In this document: one piece after another, positions 1-10,831 of the stretch
Layout: each line of letters starts with the position of its first letter
How positions within the stretch are numbered: position 1 is the stretch's first letter
Source: Thermomucor indicae-seudaticae
Taxonomy: Eukaryota > Mucoromycota > Mucoromycetes > Mucorales > Lichtheimiaceae
Assembly (NCBI GenBank): GCA_000787465.1
Contig: JSYX01000466.1
Span: forward strand, 1-28,152
Direction: 5' to 3'
DNA: 28,152 nt
Notes under the pieces: model-generated
What the model was told of the DNA's origin: nothing
The model's input: the letters and a program-made list of their open reading frames with translations, nothing else
The model's database searches: none
Program-made: the position numbers and the translations under genes

Positions 1-400
1 TCCTCAACAAGAAGATCGCTTTGTAAAAATGCCGTCATATATTTTTTAACAAAGAAACAAACTGTGACAAAGGTTCTGTCTTATCGAGAGGAAAGCGCGG
101 TATGAAGACCCCATCGCCCTATGCATCCGTTGATGCTATTGCGTTTTGTGATAGATTGATATCTGAATGACAGAGAGACGCCACATATATCTCACAGCTA
201 TTATTTGAAAGGAAATGCTCACTATATACTTTTACACAAAAGAAAGCTAACTAAATATCGTAATGCGATAAAGAAAGATACAAAAAGCTATGATTCCAGC
301 TAATAGCATTATATGTCACAATCATAGGTGTATTCTATCTGTCCTTCCTTGTTTTTCAAGTAATATCCATTGATGCACGGTCCTTTGTGTCTTCTGGTCT
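1..400. other. Left-end non-coding stretch
   Basis: AT-rich sequence lying 3' of the broken F-box gene, which reads leftward. I see no convincing gene, RNA gene or repeat here. It probably holds the remains of that gene's 3' untranslated region. Confidence 0.4.
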
Positions 401-2523
401 TCATTTGCAGGTGCAGTGCTCCAGGGTGACAATTAGAGCCTTCTTGATGTCGATACTTTGATTGACATGAACCTCGTCCAGACGCATTTTCGTCAATGTA
501 GGTATCTTGAAAAGAAATTCCAGCTTGTCTTGGTTGAAGCTTCCGTTAAAGACGGTCAAGCGAGATAGCCTGCCTCCGTCTTGCATGCTTTCAACAAACT
601 TTGCTAGATGTTCCCGGCGGTAAGACTTGCAATTCAGGAGACGAAGCTCCTTGAGAGACTTGCTTGGACTTTGTGCTATTGCTAGCAGTATGTCGGCCAC
701 AGTGACGTCGCGTCTAAAATACTGCTTTGAATACTCCTCGTAAATAAACGTCTCCAGACACGTGGCTCGTTGAAATAATTGCGTGATTGCTTTGGGCGAT
801 ACGCCCTCGCTTCCAAACAGTTCAAAGCGTCTCAAGTGCTCCCGCTTGCTCAAGTTCTTAAACACGACGTCGTCCAGACACAAGTTCACGAGTCGTACAC
901 TCCGAAGCTGGGGAGATGTGCCAATGATATTGGCAACTTGCTTGCTCTTGAACCCGAGATTCTTGATTTCCACTGCATCGCTGCTTTCCACTCCACTGCT
1001 CTCGTATGAACTCGTGTCGTCGCTATCGCCTATAAACGTGTCTGGCACATCGGCTTTTCTCCTCGCGATCTCGAGTTCATAAAGCTGCGTGAATCCTCCA
1101 ATGGATCCGACGGATTTCAATATTTGTTGCGGTCTTTTCATGCGGTCCAAGTCCAACCAGAGAATTTCAAGCGTCTCGCGTTGCTTAGCAAGCAGCGGTC
1201 CAAGTTCGTCGTCAAGTAATGGCATGTCGCCGATATCCGCAATGTTACGTGTGCCTTGCTTTTCAAAGGATATGCGGGGAACATGAATGGATAAAGTGCA
1301 GTGAAGAAACGGAACTGGACCAAGGACGGACAGGGTTGGTTGAACAAGTGCACAATCTTGTGTCTGTCTACAGGCCGATAGCAGCTTGCGCTCGTTCCAA
1401 AGGCTTGTCGGTTCGGGCAGCGAGATAATAAAGAAGATAAGAGAGCCAAAGCATCACGCTTGCTCCAGTGGAATAGGAGATGCGTAAGCTTCAAGGGTGG
1501 TCCATCGAGACTAATACTTTTAGGGTTCGCAGTTCTCGAACCTCGATGCCGGTTCATGACTCTCAGATGAGTGAGATTTGGACAAGCGTCCAGAACCTGT
1601 TTCAGTAAGTTATCGTCTTCCCCCATATCCGGTTCGAGCCATGTAAGCGTTTGAGCGTTCTGTTTCAGCAGTGATACAAACGACCGCTGTACGTTTGTGC
1701 CCACCGACGTCGTTGTACCTGGATCACTTACACGTCAGAACCCAAAAAGAAAATTAAAGACATTTAAAGTGATATGTAAGCTTAGTTTTCGAATCTGATT
1801 GTAGCCTCGCTGACACAGAGCATCAAGCACTTTAATCGCTTGTTCATCCACCCAATAGCCTATAATGACCTCCCGGACTCGCTGCCCATCTATCTTTGCA
1901 ATGCAATCCAGGACACGTTTGGGCTTGACGCGAGAGAGCTCCATTGTCTTATACATATCGGGCCAATTGAGTAGCGCGTCCCTCCAGCCTTTGCATGTAA
2001 AAATGCACCGCATACGGCCAGTAATGGACAGTTGAGAGAATATCTGGCCGAGAACATCGTACGGAAGCCGCTACAACAGCCGATTGATGCCTCCAGCAAG
2101 GCTCTCCTTGAACGAGGCTAACGCGGGATAAAACGGATCGTCTGCAGAGGCCGTCTTTAGTCCAGTACCACAGATCGCCAGCGATTCTTTAAAGTCTTGC
2201 TTGTTTCGCAATGCACGAGCAGCTTGCAAATAGCCCTGTGCTGATGTCGGGTTGTGCTCGATCACTTGCTTGGCGTCCGCAAGCATATTGTCGTATTGTC
2301 GTAACTTTTCGTAAGCATGTGCGCGATGAGCGAAAAGAACTGCCAAGATCTCTTGATTGATTTGGGTGAAAGCTGAACTAATGTGCCTGATCGATTCTTC
2401 AGATCGATCACCGTGAAGAGAAGTGGCGCCGAGCTGAGCGTGATTGCGTATTGATTGATACAGGGCAATGGCAACAGCGTCGTCTGCAGCCAAGAGATCG
2501 CTTTGCAGCAGGCTCTCGGGCAT
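401..2523 (-). pseudogene. Broken TPR / F-box / leucine-rich-repeat protein gene
   Basis: Read leftward from 2523, the first part (2523-2071, about 150 codons) looks like TPR helices, with an ALA-rich segment around AHAYEKLRQYDNMLADAKQV. An F-box core (LPYDVLGQIFSQL, then CKGWRDALLNWPDMYKTM) follows in the same frame, then LRR-like sequence with the recurring form CPNLTHLRV. Such proteins act as substrate adaptors of SCF ubiquitin ligases and form large families in Mucorales (family knowledge). The frame is broken three times: an in-frame TAG at 2071-2073 just before the F-box, an in-frame TGA at 1735-1737, and a frameshift near 1225-1310, after which LRR-like sequence continues in another frame to the stop at 401. 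I looked for GT-AG introns that would remove these lesions and keep the frame and found none credible. The alternative is two or three shortened genes, for example one starting at the ATG at 2013. Pseudogene is the best reading. Confidence 0.65.
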
Positions 2524-3229
2524 GCTTGCAAGTTTGTACAGAGGAAACAGACTTGTAAAAGTCTGTGTGTGCGAGGTGTTGTCACGGCACTAAAACATGT
2601 GTCAGAACTTTTACTGTAAGCGCTCCGCGGCGTTCGATGCGAAGACGCGGATAATTGTGGTAATGATTTGCATCAGGCGATCTCCCTCTTTCCATGTTCG
2701 AATATACATGGTTTATTGTATTGTACGCAGACCAGGAAATGAGAGCTCATTAAGCTTGATCATGATACGGACCGATGCAGCATATGAGCTACAGACCTTT
2801 TACCGTCGAGAGCTCGGACTCGGGCTCAGGCTGCCGAATATAATATTAAGAGCAATCCGGAATAAAAATATAATATTGGTAATTTCACTGTGAACGTTTG
2901 TTACTTGAGCGTGACGACAAACCTATGCTAATTGTATCTTCCGAACGTTTACTTGTTACGGGTCCTACACATGGCGATCCATTACGAATCATAACATGCA
3001 CAAGACATATTCCTCCAGTAGGGTGGATATGTATCATTTTGACACTTGGAACAAATAAACCTGCGTGTGGGCTATGCTGCGTGGCTCTGTCAGCGCCCGG
3101 GATCATGGTAACAATAAGTTGCTAAAATTAGACAAGGCTGTTGTTACACCATCACAAATATGCGCCATGGGCCGTCGATCGAAAGACTGGAACGACTAGT
3201 GCCTCGTATGTCTCTCTTTCTTTTCCGCA
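2524..3229. other. Intergenic region between divergent F-box remnant and kinase
   Basis: About 700 bp with no credible gene; the open frames here lack codon structure and recognisable motifs. It should contain the kinase promoter on the right. A short AT-rich element, AATATAATATT, occurs twice about 30 bp apart near 2838 and 2868. Confidence 0.45.
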
Positions 3230-5030
3230 ATGGTCACCTCCTGCCCCTCATCTCCAGCTGCCAGTTACCAGCAGAGTAGTACTCCTTCGAATAATATCCC
3301 TCGGCTTGTTTCACTCCTGAACGACCCATCTCATTCCACCGCTACTCCAGAAGACATGCTTTTATCACCACCAGTACCACGATTACGGAAAGCAGCATCA
3401 GCAGCTGAACCCGCTTCTATGCATTTCAAGCCAACCGGAACAACTACCTCTACACCTCTCCGCCCTCCTGAACGCTCGTATTCTACCAACTCGGTTCAAA
3501 AACGCAGCGTCGAAGTCGGTCCATCCAGTTTTACAAAGATAAAACTTCTTGGCAGAGGCGACGTTGGCAAAGTGTATCTCGTTCAACAAAAGGACAATGG
3601 TCGACTTTATGCACTTAAAGGTAACCTATTTCTTTCCTTTGACAGTGGGGAGGATAACGTCTTGTAACCATGTTGTTTATAGTCTTATCGAAAAAGGAAA
3701 TGATCCGTCGCAACAAGATAAAACGTGCTCTATCAGAACAGGCCATTCTAGCTACAGCCAATCATCCCTTTATCGTTCCTCTTTATCATTCATTTCAAAG
3801 CAAAAACTACTTGTATTTTTGCATGGAGTTTTGTGTGGGTGGCGAATTTTTTCGAGGTAAGTATAAAGAGCTTTTTACATCTGATAAGGACGTCTGATAA
3901 CTCAGCCCCAACAGCGTTACAGAGGAGACCCGGACGAGTCCTGGTAGAAAATGATGCACGATTTTATGCAGCTGAAGTCGTGGCCGCTCTCGAATATCTT
4001 CACTTGCAAGGCATTGTATTTAGAGATCTTAAACCGGAGAGTAAGCGTGTGTGTGCTAATTCCGGAAATCTGAGGCTAACGTGCGTAATAGATATCTTGT
4101 TGCACGAATCAGGACACCTCATGCTTTCGGATTTCGACCTGTCAATACAGTCTCCTGTGGCTGGAACACCAACCATTATCCGTGCTAGTTCGCCCTTTTC
4201 GGTAAGATGATTAGAACATGGAATGAATGGATGAATTTTTCATCTGACGTTGTAAATTTATGTAGCAACGACCTATGCTAAATACCAAATCTTGTGCTAA
4301 TTTACGTACAAACTCCTTTGTTGGTACAGAAGGTTAGTGTTCTTTTTTTGTTAAAGAACAAGAATGATGGTGAAAAATTGACACGTGCTACCTTTAAGAA
4401 TACCTGGCTCCGGAAGTCATTAAAGGGGATGGTCATTCGAGCACCGTTGATTGGTGGGCTCTCGGTATACTGTTGTACGAAATGCTGGTAAGACAACTGC
4501 AGTAATACATGTTAGGCTCCGTCTATTGATCCAACAAAATACGACTATAGTATGGATTCACACCTTTCAAAGGATGTTCGCGAGACGACACATTCGATTT
4601 GATCCTGCACAAGAACCTGGAATTTCCAGATTTTGCCAGCAATCCATACTACCGCGGGCCGGGTGTCTCGGGTCAGTGTAAATCATTTATTCGAAAACTT
4701 TTGCACAAGGACGAAAGCAGACGTCTTGGAGCGCTCGCTGGCGCGAGTGAAGTCAAATCGCATGCATTCTTCAAATCCATCAATTTTGCTCTGTTACGCA
4801 ACATGAAGCCACCCATCATACCCACCAAATCCAGTAATGCCATGGATGCCGTTAATTTTAAGAAACTCAAAGAAAGCGTCAGTTTTGATCTCGACCGCGG
4901 TAATGATCTGCCGACGCCTCCCGCCACAGATGATGATGAACCGGATCCGTTTGCTGCCTTCAAGTCTGGTAAGCCCTTTACTTATCTTGAAGCACGCGAG
5001 CAGGAGGTGAATAACAATCGAGTTTTATAG
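3230..5030 (+). CDS. FPK1: AGC protein kinase, Fpk1/NRC-2 (flippase kinase) family
   Basis: Predicted 478 aa from seven exons: 3230-3620, 3683-3856, 3915-4040, 4092-4201, 4266-4332, 4399-4487, 4551-5030; all junctions are GT-AG and in frame. A Ser/Pro/Thr-rich leader (about 100 aa) precedes the kinase domain: glycine loop GRGDVGKV (about 109-116), catalytic lysine K130 in YALKVL, catalytic loop FRDLKPEN (D226, N231), DFD in place of DFG (D244-D246, in SDFDLS), and YLAPEV (291-296). DFD and the long insert before GTEEYLAPE are hallmarks of the fungal NRC-2/Fpk1 and plant phototropin-type AGC kinases. A C-terminal tail follows the domain. Yeast Fpk1 phosphorylates plasma-membrane aminophospholipid flippases, and Neurospora NRC-2 affects hyphal development. 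The substrate here is inferred. The N-terminal leader is shorter than in many relatives, so an upstream exon is possible. Confidence 0.88.
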
Positions 5031-5594
5031 TTACATTGCATCGCATACCTGCATAACCGCTAGACTTCCGTCATCCCACCAGCACACGCCCAGCTTTTAA
5101 TGTTTATCATAAACAATACTATTAATAATATTCGTGTTAATAACTATGTTATATTGGGGAAACATACAGTCTCTAATATCTGACAGTGTCCTGATAAAGT
5201 CTACCACTTCAACACAATCTAGAGTCCACGTCGCCTTATCATTTTGCAAGTCGAAACAGAAAAGGGGGATATTGAGTGCCGGGGGAAACACTGTCGCGTT
5301 TGGCATTCATTGTCTTGATTTTGGCGCCGTAAATGGATCGTATTTGGAAAAAGATATCAGCGTCGATATCACATTGAAATGCAGAGCAAAATCATCTCCC
5401 TTTAAAGGTCACGATTTGTTCAAAGACAAAGATTTAAGTGATAAACGCTCACATGTAGAAGAACGGTGATCGTTGGGCGGAATTTCGGATGGACGGACGG
5501 AGAACACGGGAGTCACGAACCGTGAAAATAACAGAAGGACCCTCTCTCTCTCTTGGCTTTTCCTCTTTTTGTGTATGTGTGTCTCTTGTATATA
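5031..5594. other. Intergenic region upstream of PS synthase
   Basis: About 560 bp between tandem genes. Open frames in both directions show no recognisable protein. A pyrimidine-rich stretch at about 5540-5585 lies just ahead of the PS synthase start and probably belongs to its promoter or leader. Confidence 0.4.
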
Positions 5595-6501
5595 ATGTCA
5601 TTACAGGCGGACAACAACAGTGTAAAAGTTTCCGAAAAAGCAGAGGCATCAGCAAAGGCGGCCAACAACAGCAACAACAACAAACCAGGTCACTTTTCCA
5701 TGGTTCGGTAATTGAGAGCCGGGGAGGGGTTTGTTGTGCCAAAAGAAGAGACTGACATTCTCGAATCAAGAAATTTCTACCTGGCCGATGTGATTACGCT
5801 CATGAATGGAGTTTGCGGAATAATGTCAGTTTTTGGGTCCATGCGGTACCTATTGTCGCAAGATATCCATGACTTGTACTCTGCCATGGGATTTATGCCC
5901 TTTGGTCTCTTGTTTGACTTTTTGGATGGACGGGTGGCCCGTTGGCGGAAGAATTCGTCATTGCTTGGTCAGGAGCTGGATAGTCTGGCAGACCTGGTAC
6001 GATTTTGTTTGTTATCGAGAGAGAATGAGAGAGGAAATAATAATAGAAGGGATTATTACTAGATATCCTTCGGTGTGGCTCCAGCTGTGTTGGCTTTTGC
6101 AGGTAACAATAACGACAATCAAAAACGAGTCGTAGCCCTTTTTTTTTTTCCTCACTTGGGCTTTCTTACTAGTTGGGATGCGGACGTATTTGGACACCAT
6201 TGTCCTGACATACTTCGTATGCTGTGGCATTGCACGACTAGCGCGGTTTAATGCGACCGTGGCATCGCAACCCAAGGACGCATCGGGCAAGATTGCATAC
6301 TTTGAAGGCACACCGATACCCACCTCATTATCGCTGGTGGCGATTGTAGCGTATTTCGTGATGCATGATCAGTATCTGGATACTTTACCCGGTCAAATCA
6401 TCCAAGTCACGCCTGGCTGGGAATTGCATCCACTGGTACTCATTTATGCTACCAGTGGGACCCTGATGGTCAGCAAAACGCTGCGTATTCCCAAGCCCTA
6501 A
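5595..6501 (+). CDS. CHO1: CDP-diacylglycerol-serine O-phosphatidyltransferase (phosphatidylserine synthase)
   Basis: Predicted 235 aa from four exons: 5595-5707, 5771-5996, 6063-6102, 6173-6501. The enzyme joins CDP-diacylglycerol and serine to give phosphatidylserine in ER membranes. The CDP-alcohol phosphotransferase motif DGxxARx8Gx3Dx3D is intact (D90, G91, A94, R95, G104, D108, D112), followed by ISFGVAPA and the hydrophobic segments of this integral membrane family. The first intron removes an in-frame TAA and rejoins HFSMVR to [10 protein letters not shown], the expected family sequence, which supports the start at 5595 and its Asn/Ala-rich leader. The 3' end converges on the Slm1-like gene with only 89 bp between stop codons; an AATAAA lies at 6504-6509. 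Confidence 0.9.
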
Positions 6502-6503
6502 GT

Positions 6504-6527
6504 AATAAACGAAACTGTTTCTTTATT
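6504..6527. terminator. Convergent polyadenylation signals
   Basis: AATAAA on the plus strand at 6504-6509 follows the PS synthase stop directly. TTTATT at 6522-6527 is AATAAA on the minus strand, about 64 nt beyond the Slm1-like stop. If both are used, the 3' ends of the two convergent transcripts overlap. Confidence 0.45.
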
Positions 6528-6590
6528 TTCTCTGAATTAATATCTCTTTCATGTATAAAAGGTACATTATTTATAAGGTGGATAAAGCTC

Positions 6591-8839
6591 TTAGACTCTA
6601 ACTCGTTCTTCTTGTTGTTCTGGTGCGATGTCCCAGTTATCATCCTCGTTTGCTACTTGATTCTTTTGAGAGTTCTCATCCAGTGTCTTATCTCGGGCTT
6701 GTTCGACAGGATGCTCAAGCTGGTTTTCTGTGAGAGAGTATTGACCGCGTTCTTGTTCAGCGGGCTGTGGTTGATCCCGAGTCTGATCTGCAGGATACTC
6801 AAGCCGGTTCTCTGCTAGATAATATTCTTCTTGTTCAACGGGCTGTTGTTGGTGCCCAGCTTGTTCTACGGGATGCTCAAGTTGGTTTTCGGTTAGAGAG
6901 TATCGACCATGTTCTTGCTCGACGGGCTTCTGTTGGTCCCGAGTTTGCTCTACGGGATGCTCCAGTTGGTTTTCCGTTAGAGAGTACCGACCATGCCCTT
7001 GCTCAACGGGCTGTTGCTGGGGTGCCACCGAAACTTGATTGCCTTGATTTGGCATGGGACTTGCACCGGCAGCTGTGGTCTGCTGCATAATAGCCGCGGG
7101 ACGAGAAGATTCACCGGACGTTAACAGTTGCTGCCGCTCTTGCTCCGTTTGTGGTGGTAGAAGAGGCAAGCTACGGTTCTGGTAGTTATCGAATTCGAAT
7201 GGTTCAGGTTGGAACCACTCCGAGAACGGACGGATCTTATTGAACCAATCGTGCAAATCATTGATGTCTCTTGCCCGGAACTCAAAGTTCTTTTCTCTGC
7301 CGCCCAGAAGATGAGACTTGATATTTCTGCCTTGGATCTCAAAGCAGCCTTCTTGCGCATAGTAGTTGACGCTGGTGTGGGGCAAGAAAATGGAGCACTC
7401 GGGTCGTTCTGGGTCAGCTTCAAAGGCCTCGGCCGATCTGAACCCATGCAAAAACCCGACGGGTGTCAAGATGTAAAGGCCTTCGCTCCAACTGCGCATC
7501 ATCCGTGACTTGCGCTCAAGCAATCCAACCTTGATCGGCTTGACAAGGTCATGGCGTTGGTTTCGATAATGAATGTCGCGTTCGGTCTTGTAGGCCGCAT
7601 TCTCGCTCACGAGATGGTTTCGGTTGCGTTGCACAAAGTCGTTCCACTCCGTATCCGGCTGAACACCCTCAAATGTGCTGGTGATCTGGCCAATCACCAA
7701 GTGTGACTCCAGCTTGTTCTCCAATCGGAAATCTTGAAATCTTTGGCAAATGTTGCGGCAGTTGTACACAATGTTTTGCTCAAATAAGCCGACTTCCCGT
7801 TGAAGGTTCAGGATGTTGCGCTGCAGATTGTTTTCGGTCTCATAGAGTCTCTTTGTTGCCTGAAAGATGGCTAATAAAGGAGAGAGAGAGGGTTAAGATT
7901 CCTCGGTTTATATACACATAGACTTTAAAGACACTTGCCGCAGTTGAGCAGTAATGGGTCTTCACGCTGATAAGCATTTTCTGGCATCCGCATATCGGCC
8001 TCGATAATGCAGTCCAGCTTGGCGACAAGATCGTCGACGTACATGCGCCCATCGTAGATAGGCGAAGTACGCAACTGCTTGTCACTGGTGATGGCTTTGA
8101 GCATGCACTTGATGTCATCCTTTATGCTTCGCAGACTAGGGAGAACAGAGCGCTCGAGGTAATTGACATAGTCCTGGTGCAGGATGCTCTGCTCCACGGC
8201 ATAATTCCGAAACGCGGTCCAAACTTCTTGAACACCACCCGATTCCATGAATTGTCCGTTGCCCTCACGAAAGGGCTGCGTGATCACTTGACTCGACTTG
8301 CAATAACCGGTAGCCGACTTGCTCTCGATCGCTAGGATCTCTTTAAACAGTTTGACCTAGTTGATATTCGTTCAAGTTAATAATCATTCTGTTCTGCGGC
8401 CCCATAAAGTTGAAAAAAAACTTGCCAAGCTCTTGATGGCCACGCGCCACGTTTCCAGGCGGCCGCAAAGAAGGTCGACGGGATTAATACCACTGTCCAT
8501 GCGATAAAGTTGACTTTGGACGAGAGATCCTTTGCGTCTCGTCAATGACAAGGATCGTCTGGGTTCGGCCATAAAGACGGGTGGTGGCTCGGATGTCCGT
8601 TGTTTGGTAACCATCGCCTGGTTGAGGCTAGATACCATGTTCTCGCGTCTGGCCTCACGGTTTTGGACTTGACTTTGAGCTGCTGGTACCATCGCCTGGT
8701 TTGCCTGGTCTTGATTTCCTTCTCGCTGCTGCTGGTCAAAAGCAGTGGCTAGATTCTTTCCCTTCACCTGGAACTGAGGTATGCCTATTCCCTTTGGCAT
8801 ATGCGGTAGACTCTTTCGCCGTTCCGCGATGGCTGCCAT
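6591..8839 (-). CDS. SLM1: Slm1-like F-BAR/PH domain protein (TORC2 / PI(4,5)P2 effector family)
   Basis: Predicted 703 aa from three exons on the minus strand: 8839-8426, 8356-7939, 7870-6591. A polar, Gln-rich leader (about 110 aa) precedes an F-BAR-like helical region (from NPVDLLCGRLETW to about residue 380). Next comes a PH domain (about 391-494) starting VGLLERKSRMMRSW and ending DLHDWFNKI, close to the Slm1/Slm2 family. In yeast these proteins bind PI(4,5)P2 at eisosomes and bring Ypk1 to TORC2 (family knowledge). The C-terminal region (about 565-673) holds four imperfect 26-28-residue repeats rich in Glu and Gln. Frame continuity requires a donor GCAAGT at both introns (8357-8425 and 7871-7938), so both appear to be GC-AG introns; for the second, a weaker GT donor at 7932 would also keep the frame. 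The first rejoins AIKSL to VKLFKEI. Confidence 0.78.
6685..7010 (-). repeat. Four tandem coding repeats in the Slm1-like C-terminus
   Basis: Four head-to-tail copies with a period of about 84 bp (28 codons; one copy is 78 bp). Each encodes a variant of PVEQEHGRYSLTENQLEHP followed by a VEQxRDQQ-type spacer. The copies are imperfect, so the array is not brand new. The predicted segment is acidic and probably disordered. Confidence 0.85.
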
Positions 8840-9445
8840 CTTTTTGCGACAAAGAATAAATTCGAAAAGAAAAGCCGTTACTACCTTTCACTTTGTTCGA
8901 AACCCTGTCTATAAGTGCTTAATACATGGGCAAGGCCCATGTACAAACTGAAACCGGTGTCCTTCTCACTTTCTATAGATCTTTTCTTTTACCGAGTATA
9001 AATCTTTATTACATAAGCAATAAAATAATATTTCTACTGTATCTGCAATCGTCCCGTTGTAAAAATCAGTCCAATTGAAAAGGATGTGTGGGGGGAAATG
9101 AACCCTTGTCGTTACAATTTCTCGCAGATGATTTTAAAGGAGAGGGCCCGTGCTGTATCTACTCCCTTCAGGGCAGTTTAAAACGAGTTTGTCGCCTGAT
9201 CATGAACCTCAAGGTTGTTTGTGTGACCCTATTCTTAAAATAGGACTCTACTGACAACTCTCCCTCGCAGTAATGTAATTGACCACTGTTTGCAAAGTAT
9301 ATTTGAAATTTCCCCAATGTTTATGCGTCAAACAGTTCAAACCACAATGGTCGTCGTGTTTGATACAAGAGTGCAGATAGATATATAAAGTGTACATGCG
9401 TGCGGGTAAAGTACCTCATCAAAAACCTCCCTTTTCTTTGAAAAA
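8840..9445. promoter_or_regulatory. Divergent promoter region with TATA box for the SDR gene
   Basis: About 600 bp between the divergent Slm1-like and dehydrogenase genes. A TATA-like TATATAAA at 9382-9389 lies 57 bp before the dehydrogenase ATG. I see no gene in this stretch. Confidence 0.5.
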
Positions 9446-10506
9446 ATGACTATTGGATTCGACCAAGATCTTCCAAAGGATGTGTACGAGTTTAACGAAG
9501 TTCGCAAGCGTGTGCGATATGAGAAATCGGGTGTTGCGTCCATCTTGAAGCCTGCGCCAGTGGCCCAGCATTTGCCATCTTTTGATCTACAGGGCAATCC
9601 CTGCTTCAGACCTTACCGCGGATCCGGCAAACTCGAAGGAAAATACGCACTGATCACAGGTAGTCTAAATTACTAAAGAGACGCCACCTCCTCCTATGTT
9701 ATTAATCACTTGCAACAAGGTGCCGACAGTGGTATTGGTCGGTCCATTGCTACGCTTTTTGCATTGGAAGGTGTCGCGGGTATCACCATTGTTTACCGCG
9801 ATGAACGTGAAGATGACGACGCCCTGTACACCAAAAGGACGATTGAGGCTCAAAGCAAATGCAAGATTCATTTGATTGCCCGCGATATCGGTTACGAAAA
9901 GAATTGCCAGGAAATCCTCGATGCTCATCTTGCCCAGTTTGGTCGCATCGATATCCTTGTCAACAACGCTGCGGAACAGCACAAGGTTTTGAAGGTCGAA
10001 GATCTTGTTGCAGAGACGGTCGAGAGAACGTTCCGTACCAATGGTACGTAATACCCATCTGCTTGTTCATGAAGCGAGTGAGCTAACCAGATCATAATTT
10101 AGTATTTGGACCTATTTTCATGACCAAGCTCGTGTGCAAGCATTTGGTAGCAGGAGGTGTGATTCTAAACACGGCTTCGGTTGCAGCCTATCGCGGGATG
10201 GACAATCTAGTGGACTATTCGGCTACGAAGGGAGCGATTGTGGCCTTTACGCGTGCTCTGTCACAGCAGTTGGCACCAAGACGTATTCGGGTGAACGCTG
10301 TTGCTCCTGGTCCTGTCTGGACACCCTTGATCCCCAACACTTTCTCTCAAGAAGAAATTGAAAACTTTGGTTCCTACCCTCCATTCAAACGTCCTGCTCA
10401 ACCGGCAGAAATCGCTGCCGCCTTTGTCTTTTTGGCTTCAGACGATGCTTCGTTTATCACCGGACAAGTCGTTCATCCTAACGGTGGCACTGTTATTAAC
10501 ACTTAG
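9446..10506 (+). CDS. Short-chain dehydrogenase/reductase (classical SDR, YghA/glucose-dehydrogenase-like)
   Basis: Predicted 313 aa from three exons (9446-9659, 9720-10043, 10103-10506). It should be an NAD(P)H-dependent oxidoreductase with a Rossmann fold. The cofactor loop TGADSGIG (71-78) is rebuilt exactly across intron 1. Further motifs are NNAA, the catalytic Ser in NTASVAAYRG (S205), YSATK (Y218, K222) and PGPVWTP. The N-terminal extension of about 65 aa before the Rossmann core is typical of the subgroup that includes bacterial YghA/YhdF-like enzymes. The substrate cannot be told from sequence. An AATAAA near 10519 may serve for polyadenylation. No functional tie to its neighbours is evident. 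Confidence 0.87.
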
Positions 10507-10831
10507 AATATATTGCCCAATAAACAAAGCTGGGATTCTGTCAACATGTACCACCCACACAAATACAACACAACTCGTGGAACCCCCCTAATTTGCTTTG
10601 CACTTGTAGCATGAACCCCTTGATCATATTGAATATTAGTACAAGTGAAAAGCTACCCCAAGAAATTGGTTGGTTGGTTGGCTGGCTTATTAGGAGGAGG
10701 CACCGTGGCAAACACTATTAGGTTTGACAAGAAATAGGTTACCCGACACTGCCGATCCCTTTCTCTTCATTTTTCTTGTTTCTTTCTTTTTCTCTCCTCT
10801 TCTTCTTTTCCTTGCAATTTCTCTTGTCAAA
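10507..10831. other. Intergenic region with TTGG repeats and pyrimidine-rich leader
   Basis: About 325 bp. A short run of TTGG repeats lies at about 10667-10686, followed by a strongly pyrimidine-rich stretch (about 10755-10828) that leads directly to the Vts1 ATG and probably marks its transcription start region. Confidence 0.45.

Noticed and set aside
2838..2878. Repeated AATATAATATT as a possible regulatory pair
   Set aside because: Short and AT-only in an AT-rich gap; expected by chance.
5134..5469. A 111-codon plus-strand frame between the kinase and PS synthase
   Set aside because: No recognisable motif, and it sits in the expected promoter region of PS synthase.
5489..5755. Plus-strand frame with a poly-Gln run overlapping the PS synthase start
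   Set aside because: The CAA-type repeat is read in another frame, as Asn/Ala, in the PS synthase leader, whose splice to NFYLADV is supported by family sequence.
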